64,000 nt of DNA. Origin: Pseudogymnoascus destructans. Taxonomy: Eukaryota; Ascomycota; Leotiomycetes; Thelebolales; Thelebolaceae. Shown in pieces: positions 11,752-22,239 of this stretch; within the stretch, counting starts at the first letter, position 1; every line of letters starts with the position of its first letter. The stretch covers positions 1 through 64,000 of the forward strand of contig NW_020167526.1 of NCBI RefSeq assembly GCF_001641265.1, in the 5' to 3' direction. The translations under genes and the position numbers were made by a program. The notes below the pieces were generated by a model, which saw only the letters and a program-made list of their open reading frames with translations, was not told where the DNA came from and did no database searches.

Positions 11752-11925
11752 GTGGGGGAAGACCTTGTGTCGGAGGGGACTCGGGCCTGGCCCTTCGCGT
11801 GGGGTCACTTCGACCCTTCATCTCTCATGGTGGTAGCCGCTTGTTGCGACGCCGGTGAGACGTTTGGGAAGGGTGACTCCCGCAAGGGTTACGGTGGTGA
11901 GTGCGCCCTGGCTCGGAGGGTATAT

Positions 11926-13713
11926 TTAGTTTAGAGTCGCAGACAGCAATGACTCTGTTTCTTCCGCTTTGTCTTTCCCTCCGTGATCGTAGTTTTGTTC
12001 CTTTCCCGTCTCCCCTGCCGTAACAACTCCTAGTAGTTCGTGAGGTGGACCTGGTAAGTCTGGGTATTCCGTATGAAACTCTCTGAGTTTCTGGGGAGAG
12101 TTCATGAAGTTTGACGCTGGGTACCACTCTGGGTCCGGATCGTATCCGACCCAACTAACCCGGTATTGTAGTTGCTTCTGGTGGACCCTTACGGCGAGGA
12201 TCTTTTCCACTTCCCATTCCTCTACGCCATCTATCACTTCGCTGCTAGGCTCAGGCGGATCCTGACCAGGTAGGGGATTGTTCGGATCCTTCATAAGTAC
12301 GTCTGGTGAGAACACATCGTGTATTTGAGAACCGCTAGGTAGTTCCAATCGAAATGCGTGCCCAATCCGTTCCACCACCGTATATGGTCCGACCCATTGT
12401 TGGCCCAGCTTGCGGCTAGGACGAGAGTTTTTCAAATTTTTGGTCGATAGGTACACTCTATCTCCTACGTCCCTTCGGCGTCGATTCGCGTGCTTAGACA
12501 TTTCCTCTTGTGCCTTTGCCATGTTTTCCTTTGCGTGGACCCATGCGGTATGCATTCGGTCTGCCACCGCCTTGGCTTCCTCTCGGTTTAGGGTCTCCCG
12601 GGGGTTGGTGCTTTTCGGAGTATTCCAATCCCAACTCGTACGCGGATCGGTTCCGTACTTGAGTCGGTAGGGGGTCATGCCAATGGATGCGTGGGGGAGT
12701 GTCATTTGCACGCGGTCCATTATGGGGATGAGCTCACTCCAGTTATCCTGATAATAGGATACGAAGGGCCTCAGTCTCTGATCGATGTATCGGTTCATGA
12801 TTTCCGTCTGCCCGTCGGTCTGCTTATGATAGGCCGTTGACAGCTTAACCTTAACGCCGATAATTCGACAGAACTCTTGCCAAAAGGATGATACGAATTG
12901 GGGTCCGCGGTCGCTTACAATCGACTCCGGAGTGTGTCCGAATCGGTATATCCATTCGATGAACAATTGCGCCATCTGGCGGGCAGTTATGGTCTTGTAG
13001 CAAGGTATTGTCACTGAACTCTTTCTGAGTCGGTCCATAAACACTAAGATGCTATCGTATCCATGCTTGTCCCTTGGGAACTCCTTGAAGTCCATGGTGA
13101 GGTGTTGCATAGGGTATTTGGGTATGGGTAGTGGGTGTAGAAATCCTTGTTGCTTAGTGACATTGGTGTGAGAAAGCCGGCATGTCACGCAGTTTCGTAC
13201 ATACCGCAAACAGTCCGCTTCCATCCCGACCCAATGATACTTTGGGGCGAGCAATTGGTAGGTTTTCCTGCCACTTGGATGTGCTGATGACACTTGATCG
13301 TGCGCTTCCCGGATCAGTTTTGTACATAGGTCAGTGTGGCGATTCACACATAGGCGGCCTTTGTACAGGAGGAGCTGGTCGTTCATCGCGAATCCGTCCG
13401 GTAGGGGTTGTTTCGCGCGAGTCTCGGTGAACGACTTCCAATTGTCCGCACATAGCGCCTCTATTAAATTGAAGGGCACCTGGGGCTTGGGGGTGTCCAT
13501 CGAATTAATGGATGCTATGTAGCTCTCAGCGAGTTCGGTGCTGATTCGGGGGTGCAGGCGGCTTGGACCTAACAATACCCTCGCCCTACTATCAAGCTTG
13601 ACTTTCTGCTGCATTACCAAGTCCTGGTCTCTTCGGCTCAGAATATCTGCCTTCTGGTTATTCTTGCCCGCGGTGTACGTAATGCAGAAGTTGAAGTCGG
13701 AGAGTAGCTCCAT
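11926..13713 (-). CDS. Ty3 pol C-terminal part: RNase H end, integrase, chromodomain
   Basis: A 595-codon frame. It starts in the RNase H tail (AGKNNQKADILSRR) and continues into an integrase with a His-His-Cys-Cys zinc region (REAHDQVSSAHPSGRK ... CVTCRLSH). The catalytic triad is visible: Asp in TMDFKEFP, Asp in IVSDRGPQF, Glu in DGQTEIMNRY. The C-terminus has a chromodomain (EEWEVEKILAV ... YRVSWVGYD ... EWYPASNF), which marks a chromovirus and in known cases steers integration to modified chromatin. The C-terminal 60 residues are charged and unrecognised. This part is open and looks intact, in contrast to the damaged reverse transcriptase upstream. Confidence 0.9.
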   Translation of the reverse strand: MELLSDFNFCITYTAGKNNQKADILSRRDQDLVMQQKVKLDSRARVLLGPSRLHPRISTELAESYIASINSMDTPKPQVPFNLIEALCADNWKSFTETRAKQPLPDGFAMNDQLLLYKGRLCVNRHTDLCTKLIREAHDQVSSAHPSGRKTYQLLAPKYHWVGMEADCLRYVRNCVTCRLSHTNVTKQQGFLHPLPIPKYPMQHLTMDFKEFPRDKHGYDSILVFMDRLRKSSVTIPCYKTITARQMAQLFIEWIYRFGHTPESIVSDRGPQFVSSFWQEFCRIIGVKVKLSTAYHKQTDGQTEIMNRYIDQRLRPFVSYYQDNWSELIPIMDRVQMTLPHASIGMTPYRLKYGTDPRTSWDWNTPKSTNPRETLNREEAKAVADRMHTAWVHAKENMAKAQEEMSKHANRRRRDVGDRVYLSTKNLKNSRPSRKLGQQWVGPYTVVERIGHAFRLELPSGSQIHDVFSPDVLMKDPNNPLPGQDPPEPSSEVIDGVEEWEVEKILAVRVHQKQLQYRVSWVGYDPDPEWYPASNFMNSPQKLREFHTEYPDLPGPPHELLGVVTAGETGKEQNYDHGGKDKAEETESLLSATLN

Positions 13714-14214
13714 CCATCAAACCTGCTTCGCGGTGAAAACCTTGGTAGACATGACATATTCCAGCGAACGGTGGTCAGTGTACACGTCGACTCAGTGGCG
13801 CACTGAAGCCAACTCGGGCCTCCATTTTCCGAAGGCCTTTACTATTGCGAATAGTTCCTTGTCGTGGATCTCCCAATTGATCTCATGTCCGGATAGGACA
13901 TGACTGTAAAAGCTTACGGGGTACCATCGCTTGTCAGGGTGTTCTTGAGACAGTACACCAGCTACCACTCCATCAGAGGAGTCGGTCTCCAGCTTCGTAG
14001 GCAATTCGGGGTTGAAGTGGTGAAGTGCCTGTACTGCTAAAAGTTGTCGTCACAATTCCTCGAACGCATCCTCACATTTGTCTGTCCACCGGAACGGCTC
14101 CGAGGGACTAGTGATGGTGGTGAGGGGCTTTGCTATTTTGCCAAAATTACGAATGAATTGTCTATAGAAGCCACAGAATCCCAGGTAGGACTTCACACTC
14201 ATAACAGTGGTCGG
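13714..14214 (-). pseudogene. Ty3 RNase H region
   Basis: The frame at 13792-14004 reads TDSSDGVVAGVLSQ and YSHVLSGHEINWEIHDKELFAIVKAFGKWRPE, the conserved core of Ty3 RNase H with its first acidic residues. It is separated by frame breaks and a stop from both the reverse transcriptase (ends 14215) and the integrase frame (starts 13713). Confidence 0.75.
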
Positions 14215-14994
14215 TCAGATCCAGTTACGAAGGGGTTCGATTTTGTCAGGGTCCGCTTCGACACCAGAGGTAGTGAGAACATAACCCAAGTATTTTGTCC
14301 TGGTGACGTTGAACTCGCATTTGTTCAAATCGGCTTGGAGTCCAGCTTCTCGGAGACGCTGTAGGACCTTATGCACATGCTCTATGTGTTCCGTAGGGTC
14401 CTCTGAATAGATTAGGATATCGTCTAAGTATGCGGTACAGAAGTCGTCTAAGTATTCTGTACCGCAGAAGATTTTTGCTTTTGACACCCGTCCTAGTAGT
14501 TCGTCGATACGCGGGATGGGGTAGGGATCGTTCCGGGTGAGACCATTTAACTTCCGGTAATCGATGCAAAATCTTAATTTGCCATCCGCTTTCTTTACGA
14601 ATAGGATAGGGGACGCGAAGGGGCTGTTGCTGTTGACGATAAATCCCTTTTCCAGGTTTTCCAGCAGGTATTGCTTGGTAGCCTTAAGCTCTTTGGTGCC
14701 CTGTCGATATAACGGGGAGAAAGCGTTTGGTAAAGGGGCTTCGAGCTGTATCTTGTGGTCATATATGCAGTGGGGGGGAATTCGATCCGATTCCAACTTC
14801 GAAAAGACATCAGTGTACTTCCGGTGCATATGCGGAAGCTTCTGCTGGATGAGGCAGAGCGTTTCTTCGTCCTCTACCAACTCCTTTTCATGAATGATCT
14901 GATCGATTTCGTAGATGCTAGTCTGAAAAAACTCGGAGTCGTTTCGCATCATCTCGTGGTGGAAAGCATTTGCACTGATTTCGCATATATGCAT
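14215..14994 (-). pseudogene. Ty3 reverse transcriptase with an internal deletion
   Basis: The frame contains the fingers region (PLYRQGTKELKATKQYLLEN), KKADGKLRFCIDYRKLNGLT, YPIPRIDELLGRVSKAKIF, then jumps directly to YLDDFCTAYLDDILIYSED and ends in the thumb (GYVLTTSGVEADPDKI). In the family about 60 residues lie between AKIF and YLDDFC, including the first catalytic Asp (LD motif) and the FGLTNAP motif. All of that is missing here. A short direct repeat (CTAAGTAT...) at about 14424 and 14447 marks the deletion junction. The enzyme cannot be active. Confidence 0.88.
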
Positions 14995-15048
14995 GGGCGT
15001 AAACCTATGTACTAGGGTTTTCTGCGGTGGGGGAGAAACCTCCTGGTT

Positions 15049-15768
15049 TCATAGTGGGTTCGATGGCGTATCGGTGATCTCTTCGTAGTCGGAAGTTATC
15101 ACTTTCATTTCCATCGAGCGTCCGCCTGCGTGGCGTCTTTCTTCGCGGTGGATTGCAAAATCCTGGCGATTCGCATCCGACTGGTATGCAGGATGTTTAA
15201 TGGACGTTTCGCGTGAGTGGTAGGGCAAGGTGATCTCCTTGCTCCAGCTAGGAGTCGGCGGGTACTCCTTTGGCCATACTAACCAGCTCTTTGCAGAGTC
15301 GAGTAGTATTCGGAAGCGGCTGAAAAGCTTCTTCCCAATTATCACATCTTGTGCTCCGAGGTCCAGGAGTACAAAGGGGCAGTTATATATCCAGCGTCCT
15401 TTGACTGTTAAGTGTAACCGAATATACTCTGATACGTGGCCTTGGATTTTGTGCTGAAATCCACATATGGGTACAGAGTAGGGTAGTTTCCGTATGGGGC
15501 TCTGAAGCGCTTTCGACAGTCGTATTGCGAAAGGCTTGTTAATGACAAGGTAGCCATTTGCTCCTGTGTCTGCCAGGGACTTCGTTTGCACCCCGAGTCC
15601 ATTCATACTCAGGGTTGTGTCGACTAAGAACTGGGTGCCTCCCAGGAGTTCTCGTAAGTCTAGTCCTCGCAGGTCACATTTGCGTAGACCTAGGAAGGAG
15701 CCTTCTCCTAGGCCTCGTCGTTTTCCTTGAGGGACGCATCCGGTTGAAGTTCCACGGCTTCTTCCCAT
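15049..15768 (-). CDS. Ty3 aspartic protease region
   Basis: The 239-codon frame contains SLADTGANGYLVINKPFA, the retropepsin active site (DTGA), and a second conserved region with ALLDLGAQDVIIGKKLF-like text near 15340. It overlaps the end of the gag frame by 61 bases, as expected for gag-pol frameshift or fusion. The linker to reverse transcriptase (15048-14995) contains stops in this frame. Confidence 0.78.
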   Translation of the reverse strand: MGRSRGTSTGCVPQGKRRGLGEGSFLGLRKCDLRGLDLRELLGGTQFLVDTTLSMNGLGVQTKSLADTGANGYLVINKPFAIRLSKALQSPIRKLPYSVPICGFQHKIQGHVSEYIRLHLTVKGRWIYNCPFVLLDLGAQDVIIGKKLFSRFRILLDSAKSWLVWPKEYPPTPSWSKEITLPYHSRETSIKHPAYQSDANRQDFAIHREERRHAGGRSMEMKVITSDYEEITDTPSNPL

Positions 15769-16897
15769 TGTTCTTTGGCCTCAGGGTCATTACGGTCCAT
15801 TTCCTTGATAGTAGCGTTAAGGGGACATTTGTCCTGGAAATGGCCCAGCTTGCCACACTTGAAACAGTTTCCTGAGGGCGCAGGGACTGCGGTTCTCAGA
15901 CGTTCCTGTATGGCTGGCTTGGGGAGGAACACAGTTTGGGTGAACAGAGCGGATGTGGCTCGAGTCGGCTTCGACGCCGACGACGCCTTTGCCGTATCTG
16001 AGGTACGTGTGGACGTCCTTGCGAGAGCGGGTAGTGGATTCAATTCGTTGTTCCGGCGCCGTTCCTGGTCGAAGGCGGTAAGTTCTCGTACCATGGTCTG
16101 GTATTCTCCATTCCATTGGTTTTTGATGTCGTGACGTGGCTGCGGAACTGGGGAGTCAACTTGTTCCACATGTACCGAAACCATTCCGACTCGGAGACTT
16201 GTCCTGTGATAGCTGCACTTTTGAAATGAGCTTTGAACTCTGGGAAGGTTTCGCTAGCATGCCCTTTCTCTCCCATTTGCAGGTCGTCAAAGAGGTTCCT
16301 GGCCTGTTCCGTCTCGTTGCCTGTGAGGTAATATGAACCTAGTAGATCCATCATCTCCTCAGCACTGCGGAACCCATGCGTAGCGGACAGGTATTGGGGC
16401 TCTAGGTAGGTCTTCGCCAGGCTGGTCGTAGTTCCCCATATCAACGCTCTTCTCAAGACGTCGGTAAGGTAGTGGTTCTCATTGACTACGAGTCAGTCCC
16501 GAATCGAAGCGCTCCATTGTAAGAAGGTATGTTCTACCCCATCGCTGAGAGGAAGGATTTTCTCAGAGATGGTTGATTTCTTATAGCGATTCGGAGGGTC
16601 CTCGGTGTGCATTCGTGACGACCCTGGAATCGAGGGAGAACAAGTGTTCTGAAGAGGCAGCAATTGAACTGTCTCGGGGGTGTTTCATGTACGAGGCGTT
16701 CGTTGGTCCGTAGCTTTGACTGTGGGTATGGGGGCGTCCACCGGCGGTGTGGACGGGATTCTGGTCTGGGATGCCGACAGGATAACTAGTAGATCCTTGA
16801 CCTCCTGTATCTGTGCTTCGAGGTGGTCCATTCGACTCGGGATGTCTTCGGATGGCCCAGCGGTCGTAGCTGCAGCGGTGGTTTGTCTGGTAGTCAT
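15708..16897 (-). pseudogene. Ty3 gag with zinc knuckle, frameshifted
   Basis: The likely start is ATG 16897 (MTTRQTTAAATTAGPSED), with a coiled-looking MDHLEAQIQEVKDLL. The capsid part is at 16040-16456 (LEPQYLSATHGFRSAEEMMD ... SESEWFRYMWNKLTPQFR). The zinc knuckle is in another frame at 15708-16184 (NCFKCGKLGHFQDKC, CX2CX4HX4C). A one-base shift near 16150 and an in-frame TGA near 16490, probably an Arg CGA converted to TGA, break it. This gag is a different type from the one at 51323-53266. Confidence 0.8.
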
Positions 16898-16916
16898 TCT
16901 GGGCAGTTGACCGTCG

Positions 16917-17391
16917 TGTAACGCTGACTTCTAAACGATAGAAGACACAGAGGTTCTCTTGCGTAAAGGTTTACTTATCAGAGGAGGCAGGGGATCAGAC
17001 ACAAAGGCTTCAAGTAACACGTTACTAGTATATAACAAATACTGTATTGAGTTGAGCACGAAGCTCCTATCTAAGGAAATACTATCTACTTATATAGTGG
17101 CGTCGTGCCTAGTGGACTCTTGGGAACTCACTCGAGTCCTCGGAGTCCTGGACTCTTAGGACTCTTCTCATCATCCTGCGAGTCCGTCACGTGCCTAGTG
17201 GACTCCTGGGAACTCACTCGAGTCCTCGGAGTCCTGGACTCTTAGGACTCTTCTCATCATCCTGCGAGTCCGTCACGTGATACTTTCGGAACTACTATTC
17301 CCCACTGCCCCTCCAGGTACCAGGGCCGGTCTCATGCGACCTCCCTCCTTCCTGTCCTGTAGTTGGCCAGCCTTCTTGTTCCGTCGTAACA
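16917..17391 (+). mobile_element. C-type solo LTR (475 bp)
   Basis: It begins TGTAACGCTGACTTC and ends TTCCGTCGTAACA, with CGTCG on both sides (16912-16916 and 17392-17396). It is nearly identical to the LTRs of the complete element at 46874-53787 and carries two copies of an 85-bp unit starting GTGCCTAGTGGACTC (about 17104 and 17191). It landed in the leader of the A-family element, just upstream of gag. Confidence 0.87.
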
Positions 17392-17791
17392 CGTCGTTGT
17401 CTTGGGGTATGTTTGATGTCAGCTTTGTCGACATATTGCCACGGGTGTGTATCGGTACCGATACGAAAGAGCTTGACTTCCGGTAGCTCGTAGCTATCAA
17501 CGCTCTTGTCCACAATTTCCTCTGTGCTATGAGGGGGTTCTTAAGGATCTCGTATCCTATTTGGTGCCAACGCGTCGGCGACTTTACCAGCTTGTTCTGA
17601 AGAATCAAACCCTGATCCACTGGCTGTCCGTGAGATCTCTGGAATCACGGCTATTTGAAGTCGTCAGGTCTCTCCTCCGAAACGTCACCGAGTCGCAGTC
17701 GATGGTGTAACGGTAGTTCTCCTGAGTCGTTCCGGTGTGGGATATTATTTAAGTACGGCCGTCCCCGGCAGGCGTGATCTTTTTTGTATAA
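17392..17791 (-). other. Leader of the A-family element, between LTR and gag
   Basis: No protein domain can be seen. On minus it starts right after the LTR with TTATACAAAAAAGATCACG and includes an AT-rich TTAAATAATATCCC near 17745. The primer-binding site should lie at its right edge. The sequence there does not begin with the usual TGG, so I cannot name the primer tRNA. Confidence 0.45.
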
Positions 17792-18215
17792 TGTAAGGAC
17801 ACAGGGCACCCAGCTCACAGTAATAGCTACAAAATTAGATGAGGCGAGGCCGATGCCGATTGTGATAGCTACGGAAAAGGAGCTCCCGTTCGACTCGGGG
17901 CCAAGATCGCCTTGGGATGATGATGAGAATGATGAACAGTGGTCGGCGAATCTTGATAATGTAGTCCAGTCGCAGCGTACGTCGATAATACAGGGTGGGG
18001 GTGAGGAGTCGGAGGCTAAACGGATGCTATCCTATAGGTCTACTACAAAGGATGCAAAAAAGATGATGGGGGAACCCCGGGAGTCGATTTTCTCAAGTAT
18101 CCGAAACCCATCTGACTTGGTTCCGACTCGGTTAGCCCACCCAAATGATCACACGTGACCCCGCGGCTACCCGGAGTCTACTCCCTAGAATGAGAGACGA
18201 GAAGGCATCCTTACA
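17792..18215 (-). repeat. A-family LTR, 5' LTR of the element (424 bp) with an extra block
   Basis: It begins TGTAAGGACACAGGG and ends GGCATCCTTACA, followed by TAGTT. Compared with the other three A-family LTRs it replaces about 17 bases with a block of about 175 bases (17833-18008). The block reads openly on plus (LDEARPMPIVIATEKE ... FDSGPRSPWDDDENDEQ) and is acidic and low-complexity. This could be a captured coding fragment, or sequence that the other copies lost. Confidence 0.85.
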
Positions 18216-18480
18216 TAGTTGGATAGTTAGGATAGTTAGAACTATATAACTATCTGAACTATCTAGTAACTATCTAAACTATCCATAAGGCTTGACGCTA
18301 CTATATAAGTAGATAGTATTCCCTTAGATAGGAGCTTCATGCTCAACTTAACATAGTATTCTTTACAATACTGTAGTGTGTTACTTAGAAGCCTTCATGT
18401 CTGATCCCCTGCCTCCTCTGTCAAGTTAAACCTTACATAAGAAACCTCTGTACATCCTATTAGCATTACACCTAACCTTG
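18216..18480 (+). repeat. 3' LTR of the old Ty3 element, second part
   Basis: It resumes with TAGTTGGATAGTTAGG, carries CTATATAAGTAGATAGTA and ends TAGCATTACA. It continues the LTR interrupted at 10289. Its decayed state compared with the younger C-type LTRs fits an old insertion. Confidence 0.8.
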
Positions 18481-18551
18481 TGATCATGAGTCACATTACT
18501 ACTGCCTAGCCCTATAACCGTGAGTCACGTTACTACAGCTGTAACATAATA
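18481..18551 (-). repeat. Inverted C-type LTR fragment
   Basis: CTAGCCCTATAACCGTGAGTC...CTACAGCTGTAACA reads, in reverse, like the start of the LTR at 10167. It sits directly behind the old element's 3' LTR and makes a short inverted pair with it. Confidence 0.5.
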
Positions 18552-20837
18552 AGCTTAGGATCTTTACATAGGGCTCTTTAGAAGTCATAAACGCGATTAA
18601 AATGTGTGTTTAGCTCTAGGCAACATTATATAAACTGATATGCCTATCATGTCCTAACACATTTCCCCTTCTATGAATTAAGTATATAATGTGCCATATC
18701 TACTACACTAGACGGCTAAGGTGCAAACCCTCTTATGTCCATATCTAATATGTTCTAAACAATCACTTCCTCTTCTAGTTTAGTTAATTTATGACAATTA
18801 GCTTTGGTTTTAGCGCAAGGTGTTTAGCTGGCTATTCTATTAGATAGTGTCGTGTATAGGACTTTGTAGATTTTGGCAGTAGAGCGACGACTATTTTTTT
18901 TTAATGAACGAATAGCTTTGATAGCTAGAATGATTCGAGCTTCTTAGGTTTAAATTTCCATTTGTGGTTGTGGGAGAAAACGTGTGTTAAATTAAGTAGT
19001 AGTACTATAACTTTATAGGAGAGCTTCGATGGTACCAAAAGCGCGGCGAAGCCTATAGTAAGTAATACAGCACCTACAATCGGAACACAGGCTTCTACGT
19101 ATGTAAAGGTACGGTAATACAGCATATAAGAGCCCATTTACAGCTTTTTACAAAGGTTGAGCTACATATGTCGGTGCTAGCGAGCAGAATAGCACCGACA
19201 TATGTTGCTTGACGTTGCGACCGTGGAAGCGTGGGGTGCAGGGGTGGCTGCGGCCTGAGGCAGCGAAAAAATCCCTCGTCGCGATTTCGCGTGTGGTGGA
19301 GGTTTATATTCTTGTGTTGTCAGCCAGCCTTGTCGATTGTGTGCGTCAGCATCCCAGCTGGCGTGGACCTCACCGCCCCTTTGGCTGCGATGGGCGGTGC
19401 TTGGAAAGCTTGATTGGGGAGGCAAATGGGCGCTGGATGTGACTGTCCACGATCCTGTGCTTTTGCTGGGGATGGGAGAGGTGTCAGGGCGGCCGAGGGG
19501 GATCGATGAAGAAAGTGCGGTTGAAGTTCAGCCTGCGACACGCATCCGACGGCATAAATGCCTCACACTTTTTGACGAGTTACGAGTAGTTGGCCTTGTC
19601 GCTTCCCTTCCACTCCAGCTGCATCCTGCAACTGCACCGTCGCGTATATGGTAAACGTATCTATCTACAGTGGCGGGCGGCGGGCGTCGGGTCCAGACAC
19701 GTTCGCCCTTCACCCACCACAGCGCCCCGAATCTGAATGCCGAGGGGGTCAGAAAACGGAGCGACGCCGCGAGACCCCCACGCCCTCATGCAATCATGTG
19801 CGAGGGAAACGCATGCTAATCCGATACTCCCGGTCATATCCGCTCGTGGATCTAAAACGAGATCCCCTTGGCATCTGATCTGGGAACGGGGGACGCAGCC
19901 CCCTTCGCTGCCCTAAGCCCTTCTGTTGATGAACTCCGGACCGCGACACGCTTATGGGTACAGTACTGTACATACCTACCCGGTACCCGTGTCGCCTGAT
20001 AGAAGCGACGCGGACGGACGCTGTAGCGCTACGGCGGCGGTGGCCTGCAATGGACGGGCGCATATTATATAGATGGCGATGGGAGGGACGGGAGGGAGGG
20101 TGAGGTAAGAAGCTGGGATGGGATGGGAGGTTTGAAGGTCATCGTGGCCCGCGCTGGCACACGCACACGCACACGCGCGCATCGGGGGGTAGTGAGTGAT
20201 GCGGTGATGGGTGATTTGGAGCGGGATGGAGCGGCCTACACACGTATATATGTAAGGTAGCAAGGTTTATCATATCAGCATGGGTGAGATAGGAAATGGT
20301 AGGATGGTAGGGGGAGGTGGGTGTATCTATCGGATCTGAAAAAGGCATCAAAAGACGCTGTAAGCGCCGACTCCTGGCTGGAATGGGCGTCCATCATGAA
20401 ATTACTTGATTACTGACTGTTCTCCAGCAGATATGTGCCGTTGTCCGTGAATTTACTAATGAGATGGGAGCGACAGTGCGTATCTCTCGTCCCACAGGGG
20501 TCGGCGCCCATGTCTTCAGTAGACAGTGGAATGACCAACGGGGGAAGGTAAGGGGGGGGTACGAGGATGGATCATACTCCCCTCCATTCCCGTTCTCCTT
20601 GCTGTCTCGTCCCGTTTCCAGCTTCATTTCCGCCGTTGATGGTGGCGGCATGAGAAACACAAGAGAGGCTGTGCGATTCAAACCAAGAAAGTAAAATTGC
20701 CGCCAAGTGCTTGGTTAAACATACTCGTAACGTTGTTTCGGGTGCTACTGATAATGAATGCGAGCAGCCTCTGAGCAGCTCTGAATAGGTCTGAACCGCC
20801 TCGTTAATCACCACATCTCAACTCTCAAATCCCAACA
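18552..20837. other. Gene-poor region with one hairpin
   Basis: No supported gene. A 70-codon minus frame (18925-19137) contains one or two hydrophobic stretches (IVGAVLLTIGFAALLV) but no recognisable family. Base composition changes near 19200 from AT-rich TE-like DNA to more GC-rich DNA. A near-perfect hairpin is at 19164-19205. Confidence 0.4.
19164..19205. repeat. Short inverted repeat (hairpin)
   Basis: ACATATGTCGGTGCTA and its exact reverse complement flank a loop of about 10 bases. It sits at the border between the AT-rich and the GC-rich DNA. No target duplication can be assigned. Confidence 0.7.
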
Positions 20838-21500
20838 ATGTCTTCACTTGTCTTATTTGTGATTTGGCAAAAAGGAGGCGAAGACGGGTGGATGCGCGCC
20901 AAGTATGGACGACGATCCGTTCCCGGCCGTCTCGGTCGCCACAGAGTCGTCATCAACCCCAGCGATCAACTTCTTGGCTTTTGGGTTTTTGGGTTTTTGG
21001 GGTGTGGTGTGGGTGTGTGTTGGGGGGGGAAGATCTCGAGGAGATCAAGCCATACAGAGCCATACAGAGCAACACCGAACCATACGGAGCCATTCAGAGC
21101 CATCTGCCAAGCCATCATGCGTAACATTCCCCCCTCAACCGTTTACTCTCGGCGTCGCTCTTTCCCCTTACTTGGTGCATTGCTCGTCGTCGCCGCCGTC
21201 GTTTCTGCCTCGCCGTCCTGCCGTCGTCGTCGCCGTCGTCGTCGCAGCCGTCGTTTCTGCCTCGCCGTCCTGCCGTCGTCGTCGCAGCCGTCGTTTCTGC
21301 CTCGCCGTCCTGCCGTCGGCCCCGTCGGCCACCAGCCCCCCTTATCAAAAGGTCCGTCCCAGGCCCAAGAGATCACCACAGATGCCAAGTATGGTGGCAT
21401 TTGTCACATAGCGCAGCGCCCAGCACGCAGCTGTGGCAGCCGTGGCGACAAGTGGTGGTGTTCCCTGGCGGGTACTGGCTACTTTGGCGTGGTTTAGCTG
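20838..21500 (+). repeat. Low-complexity open frame with tandem CGTCGT/45-bp repeats
   Basis: Frames of up to 219 codons stay open on both strands because the sequence is a tandem array of CGTCGTCGCCGTCGTC-type words and a unit near 45 bp (GCCGTCGTTTCTGCCTCGCC, at least three copies between 21195 and 21320). The earlier part holds CATACAGAGC tandem words. I regard the frames as artefacts of the repeat. Confidence 0.6.
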
Positions 21501-21596
21501 ATGGATACGCTGCGCGTTGACCCCCCAATCTTTCCATCATCCCTACGTACGTATTTGTTGTATTGATCCAAGCACTCCAAGTATCGACGCCGCCCT

Positions 21597-21661
21597 TGAC
21601 ATGACCTGACGGCACTACATACTTTAGTGATGCTAAAGTAGTGCCGTCAGGTCATGTCAAC
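21597..21661. repeat. Near-perfect 65-bp palindrome
   Basis: TTGACATGACCTGACGGCAC is followed, after a nested TACTTTAG/CTAAAGTA pair, by its reverse complement. The pairing extends almost to the centre, with a small bulge. Confidence 0.75.
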
Positions 21662-21949
21662 CAATGCCAATGCAACCAATGCCAATGTTTAACGGCAACT
21701 CGGATCTTGTTGCTCCACCATCACTTTTTTTCGTACAGGGTACCTGGGACGGACTTGTCGAGTCCGTACTTGGTGGACTGTAGGCGAGTAGAGTAGTAGA
21801 AAGTCGGAGTGTAATTAATCAAGACGTATAATTGAGACTGGCACGTCCATGCATGGATACATTCTTTGTGTGTATATATATAGAGGGAGAGAGATATATA
21901 TACCTTGCCTTCCTGCCTTGCCTCTTCCTCTTTTTGCATCCCCTACAGA

Positions 21950-22045
21950 CACCTACGACACCACAGACCTAGGCACCTAGGCACCTAGACACCTAGACAC
22001 CTACAGATACACCTAGACCTAGACACCTAGACACCTACAGCATAC
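21950..22045. repeat. Tandem array of CACCTAGA-type units
   Basis: About ten copies of an 8-10 bp word (ACACCTAGAC, GCACCTAG) follow each other with small variations. Confidence 0.7.
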
Positions 22046-22239
22046 ATCATCCTATACGCTAAATACGGATCTAGTTACCCCGCACCTCGGTCCAGCAGTG
22101 CTATATACTACAAGAGACAAGAAGGGTCCCAGGTTGCCCCAACTGGCCCAAATCCTGGAAGCCGGAGTCGCGAAAAAACAACAACAAATGCGACTACACC
22201 ACTTGCCTACTCCACAGGCCACTTTTGCAAAGTCGGAGA

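Larger units (their letters stand above)
10290..18215 (-). mobile_element. Complete chromodomain Ty3/gypsy element (A family), 7.9 kb
   Basis: A-family LTRs lie at 10290-10547 and 17792-18215, with TAGTT on both outer sides (10285-10289 and 18216-18220). The genomic sense is minus: gag is next to the right LTR, integrase ends near the left, and a purine tract (AGGAGGGGGGTAG on minus) abuts the left LTR. Order on minus: gag, protease, reverse transcriptase, RNase H, integrase, chromodomain. A spliced Cys-rich gene lies on the opposite strand at the 3' end. A C-type solo LTR (16917-17391) interrupts the leader. Pol is defective because of an internal deletion in reverse transcriptase, nonsense codons and frameshifts. 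Confidence 0.9.

Noticed and set aside
18925..19137. 70-codon frame with hydrophobic stretches as a small membrane protein
   Set aside because: Single short frame in AT-rich TE-flanking DNA with no family resemblance; the evidence is too weak.
20838..21497. 219-codon Arg/Ser-rich plus frame and its minus-strand partners
   Set aside because: Both strands stay open because of CGTCGT tandem repeats; no conserved domain and poor start context.
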